Assembly: GCA_014843695.1 (NCBI GenBank)
Contig: JABXNX010000064.1
Span: forward strand, 1 to 64,000
Source of the DNA: Archivesica marissinica
Lineage: Eukaryota > Mollusca > Bivalvia > Venerida > Vesicomyidae
Direction of reading: 5' to 3'
Length of the DNA: 64,000 nucleotides
Shown: one piece after another, positions 59,101 through 62,196 of the stretch
Layout of the letters: each line of letters opens with the position of its first letter
How positions within the stretch are numbered: the stretch's first letter is position 1
Translations under genes and position numbers: made by a program
The notes under the pieces: model-generated
Seen by the model: only the letters and a program-made list of their open reading frames with translations
The model's database searches: none
What the model was told of the DNA's origin: nothing

Positions 59101-62100
59101 ATAAACTAGGCAGACACGGTGCCTTGCTATACATATATAAACTAGGCAGACACGATGCCTTGCTATACATATATAAACTAGGCAGACACGATGCCTTGCT
59201 ATACATATATAAACTAGGCAGACACGGTGCCTTGCTATACATATATAAACTAGGCAGACACGGTGCCTTGCTATACATATATAAACTAGGCAGACACGGT
59301 GCCTTGCTATACATATATAAACTAGGCAGACACGATGCCTTGCTATACATATATAAACTAGGCAGACACGGTGCCTTGCTATACATATATAAACTAGGCA
59401 GACACGGTGCCTTGCTATACATATATAAACTAGGCAGACACGGTGCCTTGCTATACATATATAAACTAGGCAGACACGACGCCTTGCTATACATATATAA
59501 ACTAGGCAGACACGGCGCCTTGCTATACATATATAAACTAGGCAGACACGGTGCCTTGCTATACATATATAAACTAGGCAGACACGGTGCCTTGCTATAC
59601 ATATATAAACTAGGCAGACACGGTGCCTTGCTATACATATATAAACTAGGCAGACACGGTGCCTTGCTATACATATATAAACTAGGCAGACACGGTGCCT
59701 TGCTATACATATATAAACTAGGCAGACACGGTGCCTTGCTATACATATATAAACTAGGCAGACACGGTGCCTTGCTATACATATATAAACTAGGCAGACA
59801 CGGTGCCTTGCTATACATATATAAACTAGGCAGACACGATGCCTTGCTATACATATATAAACTAGGCAGACACGATGCCTTGCTATACATATATAAACTA
59901 GGCAGACACGGTGCCTTGCTATACATATATAAACTAGGCAGACACGGTGCCTTGCTATACATATATAAACTAGGCAGACACGGTGCCTTGCTATACATAT
60001 ATAAACTAGGCAGACACGGTGCCTTGCTAAACATATATAAACTAGGCAGACACGGTGCCTTGCTATACATATATAAACTAGGCAGACACGGTGCCTTGCT
60101 ATACATATATAAACTAGGCAGACATGGTGCCTTGCTATACATATATAAACTAGGCAGACACGGTGCCTTGCTAAACATATATAAACTAGGCAGACACGGT
60201 GCCTTGCTATAGATATATAAACTAGGCAGACACGGTGCCTTGCTAAACATATATAAACTAGGCAGACATGGTGCCTTGCTATAGATATATAAACTAGGCA
60301 GACATGGTGCCTTGCTATAGATATATAAACTACATGTAGGCAGACACGGTGCCTTGCTATAGATATATAAACTACATGTAGGCAGACACAATGTCTTGCT
60401 ATAGATATATAAACTACATGTAGGCAGACACAGTGCCTTGCTATATATATATATAAACTACATGTAGGCAGACACAGTGCCTTACTATAGATATATAAAC
60501 TACATGTAGGCAGACACAGTGCCTTACTATAGATATATAAACTACATGTAGGCACACAGTGCCTTGCTATAGATATATAAACTACATGTAGGCAGACACA
60601 GTGCCTTGCTATAGATATATAAACTACATGTAGGCAGACACTGTGCCTTGCTATAGATATATAAACTACATGTAGCCAGACACTGTGCCTTGCTATAGCT
60701 ATATAAACTACATGTAGACATACACAGTGCCTTGCTATAGATATATAAACTACATGTACGCAGACACAGTGCCTTACTATAGATATATAAACTACATGTA
60801 GGCAGACACAGTGCCTTACTATAAATATATAAACTACATGTAGGCAGACACAGTGCCTTACTATAGATATATAAACTACATGTAGGCAGACACAGTGCCT
60901 TGCTATAGATATATAAAATACATGTAGGCAGACACAGTGTCTTACTATAGATATATAAACTACATGTAGGCAGACACAGTGCCTTGCTATAGATATATAA
61001 ACTACATGTAGGCAGACACAGTGCCTTGCTATAGATATATAAACTACATGTAGGCAGACACAGTGCCTTGCTATAGATATATAAACTACATGTAGGCAGA
61101 CACAGTGCCTTACTATAGATATATAAACTACATGTAGGCAGACACAGTGCCGTGCTATAGATATATAAACTACATGTAGGCAGACACAGTGCCTTGCTAT
61201 ATATATATATATAAACTACATGTAGGCAGACACTGTGCCTTGCTATAGATATATAAACTACATGTAGGCAGACACTGTGCCTTGCTATAGATATATAAAC
61301 TACATGTAGGCAGACACAGTGTCTTGCTATAGATACATAAACTACATGTAGGCAGACACAGTGCCTTACTATAGATATATAAACTACATTTAGGCAGACA
61401 CAGTGCCTTGCTATAGATATATAAACTACATGTAGGCAGACACAGTGCCTTGCTATAGATATATAAACTACATGTAGGCAGACACAGTGCCTTGCTATAT
61501 ATATATAAACTACATGCAGGCAGACACAGTGCTGTGCTATACATATATATATATAAACTAGACAGACACAGTGCCTTGCTATAGATATATAAACTACATG
61601 TAGGCAGACACAGTGTCTTGCTATAGATATATAAACTAGACAGGCATGGTGCCTTGCTATTTCTTATCATTGCCAAACAAACCTTCAAAGCTTTGATCCA
61701 TGTTGTTCCCGGAAGCATCTATCAGCTCGTCATCGTCCACATTTCTCTCGGATGATCCGTTTATAGTATCTCCAATGGCACAGCTAGAAAACTCAGTCCC
61801 TAATAGCTGGTCTTCAATCAAACCATTGTTCTCTCCTGTGTCTGTCTTAGCTCTCAAGTTTAACACACTATGATGGAAATGCTCCCAAGTCATACTGTTA
61901 CTATCGTCGGTGTCTTCTTCGTACACATCTGCAACATCTTCAGTAATACCCTGCTGGTTATTAGGAACGCTTTCCAGCAATTGACTCGTTTCTTCTAATG
62001 GAACGGCATGGAAGATTTCGGAATTTATTGCTTCTGTACCATGGAGCACTCTTTCTGAGCTGTTCTCTGGTAATGTATCTGTATGAATGTCGGTAGTAGA

Positions 62101-62196
62101 CTGGAAGCTGGTTACCAGGTCCGAGGGTTCAGAATCGTTCGATTCTCCGATAGGTATAATCTGTATGTAGGGCTCTATTCCACCATTTGATTCCAT
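578..62196 (-). CDS. Sfmbt: Scm-like with four MBT domains protein (SFMBT orthologue), 17 coding exons
   Basis: Polycomb-group nuclear protein; in flies Sfmbt pairs with the DNA-binding factor Pho (PhoRC) and links to Scm through its SAM domain. Exons, 5' to 3': 62196-61683, 58132-58050, 56968-56728, 50307-50219, 47229-46986, 43189-43092, 41473-41227, 37925-37843, 35493-35228, 33181-33132, 32435-32311, 29717-29608, 28535-28360, 8509-8306, 7328-7174, 5425-5264, 715-578. All introns are GT-AG and all phases match (1,0,1,0,1,0,1,0,2,1,0,2,1,1,0,0), giving 994 residues plus stop. The vertebrate proteins are about 870-890 residues and the fly protein is longer. Domain order: acidic N-terminus 1-175, MBT1 about 178-280, MBT2 281-391, MBT3 392-506, MBT4 507-615, SLED about 640-770, basic linker 776-895, SAM about 921-992. 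No FCS zinc finger is visible, so the layout is vertebrate-like. The exon chain is read from sequence; the function comes from the family. Non-coding 5' exons are probably outside the window. Confidence 0.95.
716..5255 (-). repeat. Array A: about 110 copies of the SAM-exon 3' splice junction (42/39-bp units)
   Basis: On the gene strand each unit is the last 12 nt of intron 16 (TATGTATTTCAG) followed by the first 27-30 nt of exon 17, encoding [10 protein letters not shown]. Units are 42 or 39 bp, differing by one TTG triplet, so most keep frame. The few frame breaks are 4-nt insertions near 3750, 3915, 4040 and 4085, a 2-nt deletion near 1233, and 1-nt deletions near 985 and 1068. The array fills all of intron 16 except the first 15 or so nt after the donor. 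Confidence 0.97.
5264..5425 (-). CDS. Sfmbt: Sfmbt exon 16: first half of SAM domain
   Basis: Residues 896-949. The last 29 codons, [20 protein letters not shown] to IMKEQ, are the first helices of the SFMBT SAM domain, which mediates SAM-SAM contacts between Polycomb proteins such as Sfmbt and Scm. Acceptor ATATTTTAG|CCCAAA; donor GAGCAG|GTAAGT (perfect consensus), phase 0. The first downstream acceptor copy is only 27 nt past this donor. Confidence 0.96.
5531..6290. mobile_element. MITE-like TIR element, TTAAAGCGAC family
   Basis: Begins TTAAAGCGACACTACATCG and ends in an inverted match GATGTAATGTCACTTTAA. A segment of about 240 bp is duplicated inside it (5580-5820 and 5830-6070). Related copies are at 36556-37040 and 47387-47917. 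No transposase is visible. It lies in intron 15. Confidence 0.75.
6378..6782. mobile_element. MITE-like element with tandemly amplified right end
   Basis: The left end TTAACCCTTTCC is inverted as GGAAAGGGTTAA at 6617. The last 55 bp, including the right terminus, is then repeated three more times at a 55-bp period to 6782. Confidence 0.7.
6850..7115 (-). mobile_element. tRNA-derived SINE, family A
   Basis: On the minus strand the head carries a box A-like TAGTCGAGTGG and a box B-like GGTTCAAGCC, followed by a body shared with six other copies in the window. It sits 58 bp from exon 15. Confidence 0.8.
7174..7328 (-). CDS. Sfmbt: Sfmbt exon 15: basic linker
   Basis: Residues 844-895, with [20 protein letters not shown] and KKSHRKIL, highly basic and without a known fold. 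Acceptor TCTTTACCAG|GT; donor CTACTT|GTACGT, phase 0. Both phases match the neighbouring exons, which is the main support. Confidence 0.86.
7450..7980 (+). mobile_element. SINE fragments: family F body, then family B copy
   Basis: 7450-7640 matches the body of the SINE at 19690-19905. 7690-7980 is a plus-strand tRNA-derived copy with CTGGACTGGTAATCCAG and box B GGTTCGATCCCC, ending in a CA-rich tail. Other family B copies are near 10300, 29340, 34670 (inverted) and 63130. Confidence 0.7.
8012..8330 (-). repeat. Array B: 8 copies of the exon 14 donor junction (40-bp unit)
   Basis: Each unit holds the last 22 nt of exon 14 plus GTAATTTTGGTGGG of intron 14. Donor copies recur every 40 bp (8301, 8261, 8221 and so on to 8021). 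The copy at 8141 has GT changed to AGTAA context (plus strand ATTACTTTC). Reading past the first donor meets an in-frame TGA within one unit. Confidence 0.95.
8306..8509 (-). CDS. Sfmbt: Sfmbt exon 14: basic linker with nuclear localisation signal
   Basis: Residues 776-844. Carries [14 protein letters not shown] and a closing acidic stretch FIDYDDEE. The KKRGRKRRR run is a plausible nuclear localisation signal; a basic linker between SLED and SAM is normal for SFMBT. Acceptor TTGTTTAG|GTTCAAG; donor GAAGAAG|GTAATT, phase 1. The final 22 nt and the donor are repeated 8 times at a 40-bp period. Confidence 0.9.
8569..8666. mobile_element. Possible short TTAACCC-ended MITE fragment
   Basis: Starts TTAACCCTTTCAACAC, as at 14073, and stops at GGGTTAA. 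The inner part is poorly matched. The rest of 8520-8980 is AT-rich with no coding signal. Confidence 0.4.
9030..9976. mobile_element. TIR element with internal 70-75-bp tandem repeats
   Basis: TCCATACTCACCTATAAGAC at 9030 is inverted at 9957-9976. The left half (to about 9590) is about seven tandem units around CTATAAGACGA and TTTTGGCATGCACTCGC. A SINE is inserted in the right half. Confidence 0.7.
9712..9945 (+). mobile_element. tRNA-derived SINE, family E
   Basis: A tRNA-like head with box A TGGTCCAATGG and box B GGTTCGATAC; its 5' GTGGC pairs with GCCAC about 75 nt later. The acceptor and anticodon stems are imperfect and a SINE body follows (GAGCAAGGCACCTCAC), so it is not a functional tRNA gene. 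Confidence 0.65.
10015..10270 (-). mobile_element. tRNA-derived SINE, family A
   Basis: Minus-strand head with TGGTCGAGTGG and GGTTCGAGCCC, and the same body as the other family A copies. A family B tail fragment follows at 10290-10466. 10470-11120 shows only degraded SINE body near 10810-10930. Confidence 0.8.
11127..11152. repeat. (TA)n microsatellite
   Basis: An uninterrupted TA dinucleotide run. Confidence 0.9.
11225..11605. repeat. About 46-bp tandem repeat with an inverted portion
   Basis: Two units around CTCAAGCTCCCGATTGGTTC (11250-11325) face about five inverted units (11345-11590), so the transcript could fold into a long hairpin. Confidence 0.85.
11779..12344. mobile_element. mariner-like MITE with amplified interior
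   Basis: Flanked by TA, begins ACAGTCAAACCTGTCTTAAG and ends in an inverted ACAGGTTTGAC. The interior is a series of roughly 70-bp repeats of GTGGCTGCTTAATA. A shorter, intact-looking relative is at 62308-62470. 12345-12700 shows no feature. Confidence 0.75.
12715..13410. repeat. Minisatellite region around CATTCAGTATGAAACTACATT
   Basis: Short (about 20 bp) and then longer (about 60 bp) units, the latter including CTGACACAACATTCAATCAG, repeated about six times. Three 30-bp units of the same motif reappear at 13900-13995. Confidence 0.85.
13440..13722 (-). mobile_element. Poly-C run and tRNA-derived SINE, family A
   Basis: A run of 14 C at 13440-13453, then a family A SINE body with its minus-strand tRNA head ending near 13722. 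Confidence 0.75.
14073..14313. mobile_element. MITE with TTAACCC(A/T)TTCAACAC termini
   Basis: The 241-bp span starts TTAACCCATTCAACACC and ends in an inverted GGTGTTGAAAGGGTTAA. It also holds an internal palindrome near GAGTCGGCTCGTCACGAGCC. Confidence 0.8.
14331..14480 (+). mobile_element. tRNA-derived SINE, family D
   Basis: Head with TTAGCCCAGTGG and GGTTCGAACC, then a conserved core CTCCGGTTTCCTCCCAC. Relatives at 57795-57865 and inverted at 63590-63800. 14480-15260 is AT-rich without a recognisable feature. Confidence 0.7.
15262..15980. mobile_element. TIR element with internal 24-bp minisatellite
   Basis: AAGGATGGGACCGAATATCC at 15261 is inverted as GATATTCGGTCCCATCCCT at 15962-15980. 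The interior has about eight 24-bp units of TACTATTCGAATACCACTTT. Confidence 0.65.
15383..18202. repeat. 1,410-bp direct tandem duplication (two copies)
   Basis: 15383-16792 and 16793-18202 are aligned at exactly 1,410 bp. I saw only a couple of differences (for example T/A near 16467 versus 17877, and C/T near 16743 versus 18153). The join is at AGTTAT, present at both ends. No coding function seen. Confidence 0.95.
18203..19420. repeat. Degenerate 27-30-bp repeats around ACAGTTACTGATTAACACA
   Basis: Dispersed at the start (18200-18380 and 18840-19130), regular at 19140-19360. The part between (18420-18840) shows no feature. Confidence 0.8.
19690..19905 (-). mobile_element. tRNA-derived SINE, family F
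   Basis: Minus-strand head with box A TGGCCTAGTGG and a perfect box B GGTTCGAATCC, then a body shared with 7450-7640. Confidence 0.75.
20165..20275. mobile_element. Palindromic MITE
   Basis: ATATAAG...GATCCAATATGTAAAATATTGG is inverted as CCAATATTTTACACATTGGATC...CTTATAT, a hairpin of about 110 bp. A relative is at 41968-42110. Both lie near a short palindrome GCAGTCCA-TATTAATAATA (20355 and 41838). Confidence 0.7.
20660..22740. repeat. CA-rich minisatellite, about 2.1 kb, in intron 13
   Basis: Built from CACTGTGCAAATA, CACTGCAAATA and CACACACA blocks in varying order, giving units of about 18-30 bp. On the gene strand every block reads TATTTGCAG or TATTTGCACAG, which resemble 3' splice sites. 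All reading frames are open on both strands, so openness means nothing here. Confidence 0.9.
22741..23135. other. Non-coding stretch with a poly-G run
   Basis: Contains a G-run at about 22907-22920, capable of G-quadruplex formation on the plus strand. No coding signal. Confidence 0.6.
23136..23369. mobile_element. MITE with TTAACTCTTTCA termini
   Basis: Starts TTAACTCTTTCAGTGCC and ends inverted TGAAAGAGTTAA. Internal CAAACAACAT and CTGATCAG segments match the elements at 23754 and 28700. Confidence 0.75.
23754..24003. mobile_element. MITE with TTAACCCATTTCATTCTGGA termini
   Basis: 250 bp, ending in an inverted TCCAGAATGAAATGGGTTAA. Terminal TTAA suggests a TTAA target site, as for piggyBac-type elements. 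A second copy in opposite orientation is at 28700-28946. Confidence 0.85.
24021..24317. mobile_element. hAT-like MITE with CAGGG(T/A)TCATTCTAG termini
   Basis: Begins CAGGGTTCATTCTAGG and ends CTAGAATGATCCCTG. CAGGG termini are typical of hAT elements. No clear 8-bp target duplication is visible. It is 326 bp from the hAT-derived ORF. Other copies at 28592-29090 and 54130-56532 are both interrupted by insertions. Confidence 0.75.
24643..26624 (-). CDS. hAT-transposase-derived protein, ZNF862-like
   Basis: 643 codons from the ATG at 26574 to the TGA at 24645-24643. The open frame extends upstream to an acceptor CTATTTATAG at 26634-26625, so this is probably an internal or last exon. In order it shows the hAT RNase-H-like block ([13 protein letters not shown], about residues 160-175), then [20 protein letters not shown], a long insert with an acidic stretch (about 375-435), and the C-terminal dimerisation block ([35 protein letters not shown]). 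The usual catalytic Asp and Glu positions appear as Glu (TEGG) and Asp (QRD), so transposition activity is doubtful. No BED or other zinc finger is seen in the window. It is on the same strand as Sfmbt, inside intron 13. It could be a domesticated gene, a recent but dead transposon, or an alternative Sfmbt exon. Confidence 0.85.
26740..27680. other. Degenerate repeats and a family A SINE
   Basis: A family A SINE (minus strand) occupies 26925-27180. Around it, segments sharing GAACGTCCCAGTAA or GACGTTCCGATAAA and CATTTGAATTGAA-type stretches recur at about 26755, 27380 and 27540. No coding exon is evident. Confidence 0.6.
27690..28305. repeat. 23-bp minisatellite about 50 nt past the exon 13 donor
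   Basis: About 27 copies of TAACTGCTGTTAATTAAAG with TAAC spacers, ending 55 bp from exon 13. The gene-strand unit contains TTAATTAACAG. Confidence 0.95.
28360..28535 (-). CDS. Sfmbt: Sfmbt exon 13: C-terminal part of SLED domain
   Basis: Residues 717-776, with [23 protein letters not shown] and NCPENC, a strongly conserved cysteine-rich SLED ending. Acceptor TTCTTACATAG|G; donor GTCAA|GTAGGT, phase 1. The next exon is 20 kb away. The donor phase also fits the hAT exon at 26624 (see findings). Confidence 0.96.
28592..29090. mobile_element. hAT-like MITE interrupted by a TTAA MITE
   Basis: The outer element matches 24021-24317 (GAGAAAGCGCGCGATTG to CGTCTAGAATGAGCC). The inner element 28700-28946 is inserted at TTAA; the uninterrupted site reads CCATTAAATA in the other copy. 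It fills most of intron 12 with the SINEs below. Confidence 0.85.
29155..29562. mobile_element. Fused SINE: family C body joined to family B
   Basis: 29155-29343 matches the minus-strand family C SINE (GATGGAATCCATCGCCATGA) but stops in its tRNA head. From 29345 the sequence is the family B head and body on the plus strand. Confidence 0.7.
29608..29717 (-). CDS. Sfmbt: Sfmbt exon 12: middle of SLED domain
   Basis: Residues 681-717: [20 protein letters not shown], then [10 protein letters not shown]. It continues the LVLKE of exon 11 into the helix typical of SLED. Acceptor ATTTTGAAG|GTACTG (weak pyrimidine tract); donor GCCAA|GTAAGT, phase 2. Confidence 0.94.
29822..30082 (-). mobile_element. 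tRNA-derived SINE, family A
   Basis: A full-length copy with minus-strand box A TGGTCGAGTGG and box B GGTTCGAGCCC, 105 bp from exon 12. 30090-30900 has no coding signal; two loosely similar segments lie there (30415-30530 and 30780-30920). Confidence 0.85.
30980..32290. repeat. 30-bp minisatellite about 20 nt past the exon 11 donor
   Basis: About 43 copies of CAGACACGGAGTACAGACAC plus AAAGATACT(G/A). The array starts about 20 nt into intron 11 but does not include the donor. All its frames are open because 30 is a multiple of 3. Confidence 0.95.
32311..32435 (-). CDS. Sfmbt: Sfmbt exon 11: first part of SLED domain
   Basis: Residues 639-680, with [17 protein letters not shown] and [13 protein letters not shown], which is diagnostic of the SLED (Scm-like embedded) domain. 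In SCML2 the SLED domain is a double-stranded-DNA-binding fold. Acceptor ATTCTAG|GTGCC; donor AAAGAG|GTATTC, phase 0. A 30-bp tandem array begins about 30 nt past the donor. Confidence 0.96.
32438..32486. repeat. Two-copy 26-bp duplication at the exon 11 acceptor
   Basis: AATACATAATGTCCACGTAT occurs twice at a 26-bp spacing. On the gene strand the copy next to the exon ends TTCTAG|GTGCC; the outer copy ends TTCTTGGTATAC, so its AG is missing. Confidence 0.9.
32490..33115 (+). mobile_element. Intron 10 with a plus-strand family C SINE
   Basis: 32925-33110 is the family C SINE in the opposite orientation to its other copies (GCGATGGATTCCATTAGGAT). 32490-32920 holds nothing I recognise. Confidence 0.65.
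33132..33181 (-). CDS. Sfmbt: Sfmbt exon 10: 50-nt linker exon between MBT4 and SLED
   Basis: Residues 622-639 ([16 protein letters not shown]). Recognised because exon 9 ends in phase 2 and exon 11 needs phase 1. This segment, with acceptor TTTCATTTTAG|A and donor AAAAG|GTAATG, fits both exactly. Linker sequence in this position varies across the family, so homology does not prove it; the splice sites and phases do the work. Confidence 0.8.
33236..34615. repeat. 63-bp minisatellite about 55 nt upstream of exon 10
   Basis: About 22 highly uniform copies (motifs GCATTTTGTCTGTATATGCA and GAAGGAATTTACTGTGC). The unit length is 21 codons, which creates a spurious 422-codon ORF on the minus strand. 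Uniformity suggests recent expansion or efficient homogenisation. Confidence 0.95.
34670..34895 (-). mobile_element. tRNA-derived SINE, family B, inverted
   Basis: Starts with the CA-rich tail and GTTTATTTATC, and ends near the tRNA head. 34900-35225 has no recognised feature. Confidence 0.7.
35228..35493 (-). CDS. Sfmbt: Sfmbt exon 9: core of MBT4
   Basis: Residues 534-622, with [48 protein letters not shown] and a basic tail (KAKPRQK). The GWCESN-Y-L-PP ending is typical of the fourth MBT repeat in SFMBT proteins. Acceptor CTTTCTCAG|GGTAC; donor GCAGA|GTAAGC, phase 2. No tandem array touches this exon. Confidence 0.96.
35500..36555. other. Intron 8, AT-rich part, with a SINE fragment
   Basis: No coding signal. 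36205-36370 contains fragments of family A SINE in rearranged order. Intron 8 has no splice-adjacent array, unlike most introns of this gene. Confidence 0.6.
36556..37040. mobile_element. MITE-like element, TTAAAGCGAC family, decayed right end
   Basis: Starts TTAAAGCGACATTACATCGC. It shares long stretches with 5531-6290 and 47387-47917 in inverted or direct orientation. The right terminus is not intact. Confidence 0.7.
37130..37331. mobile_element. mariner-like MITE
   Basis: About 200 bp. TACAGTCTATATCCG is inverted as GGATGTAGACTGTA; flanking TA fits a Tc1/mariner target site. Confidence 0.7.
37565..37810 (-). mobile_element. tRNA-derived SINE, family A, diverged
   Basis: The body matches the other copies, but the tRNA head (37735-37805) has small deletions. 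It ends about 33 bp from exon 8. Confidence 0.75.
37843..37925 (-). CDS. Sfmbt: Sfmbt exon 8: N-terminal arm of MBT4
   Basis: Residues 506-533: [20 protein letters not shown], then LFNS, an MBT entry motif. Acceptor TTTTTACAG|GCTGGACTG is the last of about 36 tandem copies; donor AATTCT|GTAAGT, phase 0. It is 83 nt, the same length as exon 2. Confidence 0.94.
37926..39170 (-). repeat. Array C: about 36 copies of the exon 8 acceptor junction (35-bp unit)
   Basis: The gene-strand unit is GTTTGTATATTTTTACAG followed by (G/A)CTGGACTG, where GCTGGACTG is the start of exon 8, then TGTTACAA. A few units have G to A at the first exon base or lose 1-2 nt. 35 bp is not a multiple of 3, so different acceptors give different frames. 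Confidence 0.96.
39290..41278 (-). repeat. Array D: about 21 copies of the exon 7 donor junction (84-99-bp unit)
   Basis: Each unit contains the last 50 or so nt of exon 7 (from TTCCCAT to CTCCGCCTCGTG), the donor GTAAGTGTAACAG, and about 40 nt of intron 7. Two copies have GTATGTGTAAC instead. Reading past the first donor meets a stop after about 10 codons. Confidence 0.96.
41227..41473 (-). CDS. Sfmbt: Sfmbt exon 7: core of MBT3
   Basis: Residues 424-506, with [33 protein letters not shown] and LTPPRG. Acceptor TTGTTCTCAG|GATC; first donor CTCGTG|GTAAGT, phase 1. Both junctions are embedded in tandem arrays: 8 acceptor copies upstream, and about 21 donor copies downstream that each repeat the last 50 or so nt of this exon. 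The exon end given is the first donor, which keeps the frame into exon 8. Confidence 0.93.
41475..41832 (-). repeat. Array G: 8 copies of the exon 7 acceptor (45-bp unit)
   Basis: The gene-strand unit ends ACATTGTTCTCAG, identical to the true acceptor at 41474. Period 45 at 41475, 41520 and so on to 41790. The base after AG in the copies is T, not the G of the exon, so no exon sequence is included. Confidence 0.95.
41968..42110. mobile_element. Palindromic MITE
   Basis: GATCCAATATGTAAAATATT is inverted across a GC-rich loop with CGGCGCGTACTTCGGCGC. Same family as 20165-20275. Confidence 0.7.
42230..43010. repeat. Minisatellite in intron 6, 24-bp units, about 80 nt past the exon 6 donor
   Basis: 42590-42985 has about 16 regular units of CAACTGCCTACTTCTCAAGG. 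42230-42590 has longer, more diverged units with GTTGCCTACC and CCAGGCCCC. The donor is not included. Confidence 0.9.
43092..43189 (-). CDS. Sfmbt: Sfmbt exon 6: N-terminal arm of MBT3
   Basis: Residues 391-423, with [19 protein letters not shown] and DDIF, an MBT entry arm. Found by phase: acceptor TACTTACAG|AT at 43198-43190, donor TTCAAG|GTCAGC, phase 0. The donor has C at +3, which is unusual but not rare. At 98 nt it is too short to stand out as an ORF. Confidence 0.93.
43290..43550 (-). mobile_element. tRNA-derived SINE, family A
   Basis: A slightly shortened body (loss of CTAACAACA) and a tRNA head at 43440-43545. It lies between array E and exon 6. Confidence 0.75.
43571..46997 (-). 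repeat. Array E: about 130 copies of the exon 5 donor junction (26-bp unit)
   Basis: The gene-strand unit is TAGACCACCACAGG, the end of exon 5, then GTAAGCATTCCA. Nearly every unit keeps a consensus donor; common variants read CATAGG|GTAAGC. Some units lack 3 nt. Open frames here (up to about 650 codons on the plus strand) are products of periodicity. Confidence 0.97.
46986..47229 (-). CDS. Sfmbt: Sfmbt exon 5: core of MBT2
   Basis: Residues 310-391, with [36 protein letters not shown] and LHPIGW. The beta core is recognisable but has no aromatic triad. Acceptor TTATTTCAG|GGAGCTGG; donor CACAGG|GTAAGC, phase 1. The last 14-15 nt of this exon and the donor are the start of a roughly 130-copy array. 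Confidence 0.96.
47387..47917. mobile_element. MITE-like TIR element, TTAAAGCGAC family
   Basis: 531 bp from TTAAAGCGACATAACATCGC to the inverted GATGTAGTGTCGCTTTAA. The clearest full copy of the family. 47920-48320 is AT-rich with no feature. Confidence 0.85.
48325..49235. repeat. 28-bp minisatellite in the middle of intron 4
   Basis: About 32 copies of GTAGCTTCCCACATATAGCC plus GCCCCTTT, with variants. Not next to an exon. 49240-49790 contains only degraded SINE body near 49640-49700. Confidence 0.93.
49795..50185. repeat. 25-bp minisatellite about 35 nt past the exon 4 donor
   Basis: About 16 copies of AATGGCC(T/G)TAAACACTCAG plus TCACAC; the last degrades into intron 4 sequence just after the donor. 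Confidence 0.93.
50219..50307 (-). CDS. Sfmbt: Sfmbt exon 4: N-terminal arm of MBT2
   Basis: Residues 280-309, with [20 protein letters not shown], a divergent MBT entry motif (W-x-x-F/Y-L ... TGA-x-x-AP). Acceptor ATTTTGCAG|AG at 50316-50308; donor GAGAAG|GTAGGC, phase 0. Minisatellites flank it on both sides, within about 30 nt. Confidence 0.95.
50335..53690. repeat. 31-bp minisatellite starting about 27 nt upstream of the exon 4 acceptor
   Basis: About 108 copies of CACTACAGTACTAGTCAGCC plus AGATACCTATA. On the gene strand every unit has GGCTGACTAG, a good metazoan branch-point match (CTGAC). The copy nearest the exon places that A 42 nt from the acceptor. Confidence 0.96.
53691..54129. 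other. Unassigned unique sequence with a G-run
   Basis: Short ORFs exist on both strands at 53708-53955, but no family is recognisable and there is no splice or phase link to Sfmbt. A G-run at about 53961-53981 could form a G-quadruplex. Confidence 0.5.
54130..56532. mobile_element. hAT-like MITE split by a 2.1-kb TIR element
   Basis: The outer ends CAGGGCTCATTCTAGG and CTAGAATGATTCCTG match the element at 24021. The insertion 54182-56292 starts GACCTTTCTGC and ends in an inverted GCAGAAAGGTC, flanked by AATT on both sides. The other copies show the empty site (GCGCGCGATTGCG). The insert has no long ORF. Confidence 0.8.
56728..56968 (-). CDS. Sfmbt: Sfmbt exon 3: core of MBT1
   Basis: Residues 200-280. 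Shows [20 protein letters not shown], then YDGYG, DFWCD, HHIGW and LQPP, the MBT beta core. Of the four repeats this one comes closest to the aromatic cage seen in methyl-lysine-binding MBT domains (two tyrosines in YDGY, then FWCD). The acceptor ATGTACAG|GTTGAAC is the last copy of a 6-copy array. Donor GATG|GTAAGA, phase 1. Confidence 0.96.
56955..57470 (-). repeat. Array F: 6 copies of the exon 3 acceptor junction (about 95-bp unit)
   Basis: The gene-strand unit contains CATGTACAG followed by GTTGAACACAGTTTA, the first 15 nt of exon 3, then diverges. Copies near 56968, 57063, 57156, 57248, 57345 and 57438. Confidence 0.93.
57462..57865. mobile_element. Family C SINE (minus) and family D SINE head (plus)
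   Basis: 57462-57692: body with GATGGAATCCATCGCC and a minus-strand head carrying GTTCGAGCCC and AGTGCAGTGGATGCGC. 57795-57865: TTAGCGCAGTGG and GGTTCGATCC. Further SINE body fragments run to about 57990. Confidence 0.75.
58050..58132 (-). CDS. Sfmbt: Sfmbt exon 2: N-terminal arm of MBT1
   Basis: Residues 172-199. Contains [20 protein letters not shown], the classic MBT entry motif (F-x-W-x-x-Y-L, then TG-x-x-AVP). Acceptor TTTGTAG at 58139-58133; donor CAT|GTAAAT, phase 0. At 83 nt it is the first half of a two-exon MBT module. Confidence 0.96.
58200..58530. other. Start of non-array part of intron 1
   Basis: No coding signal. Contains a short GGTTAAAACCGGCC-type repeat near 58305-58370. 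Confidence 0.5.
58535..61665. repeat. 36- to 42-bp minisatellite filling intron 1 from about 20 nt past the exon 1 donor
   Basis: 58540-60320 has about 49 units of 36 bp (GCCTTGCTATACATATATAA, ACTAGGCAGACACGGT). From 60320 to 61660 the unit gains a TACATG insertion and becomes about 41 bp. The array runs up to, but does not include, the donor. Confidence 0.95.
61683..62196 (-). CDS. Sfmbt: Sfmbt exon 1: start codon and acidic N-terminal region
   Basis: Encodes residues 1-172, beginning MESNGG. It is rich in E, D, S and T and has no recognisable fold, as expected for the variable SFMBT N-terminus. The ATG at 62196-62194 lies just inside an exon whose acceptor is probably TTTGAAG at 62206-62200, so the 5' UTR likely starts in an upstream exon. 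An in-frame TTG at 62205 is intronic and is not the start. The donor is GAAG|GTTTGT, last exon base 61683, phase 1. The donor is weaker than average but is the only one whose phase joins exon 2. Confidence 0.85.

Noticed and set aside
58526..60555. ORFs of 434-621 codons on both strands
   Set aside because: 36-bp minisatellite in intron 1; open frames on both strands are due to the period.
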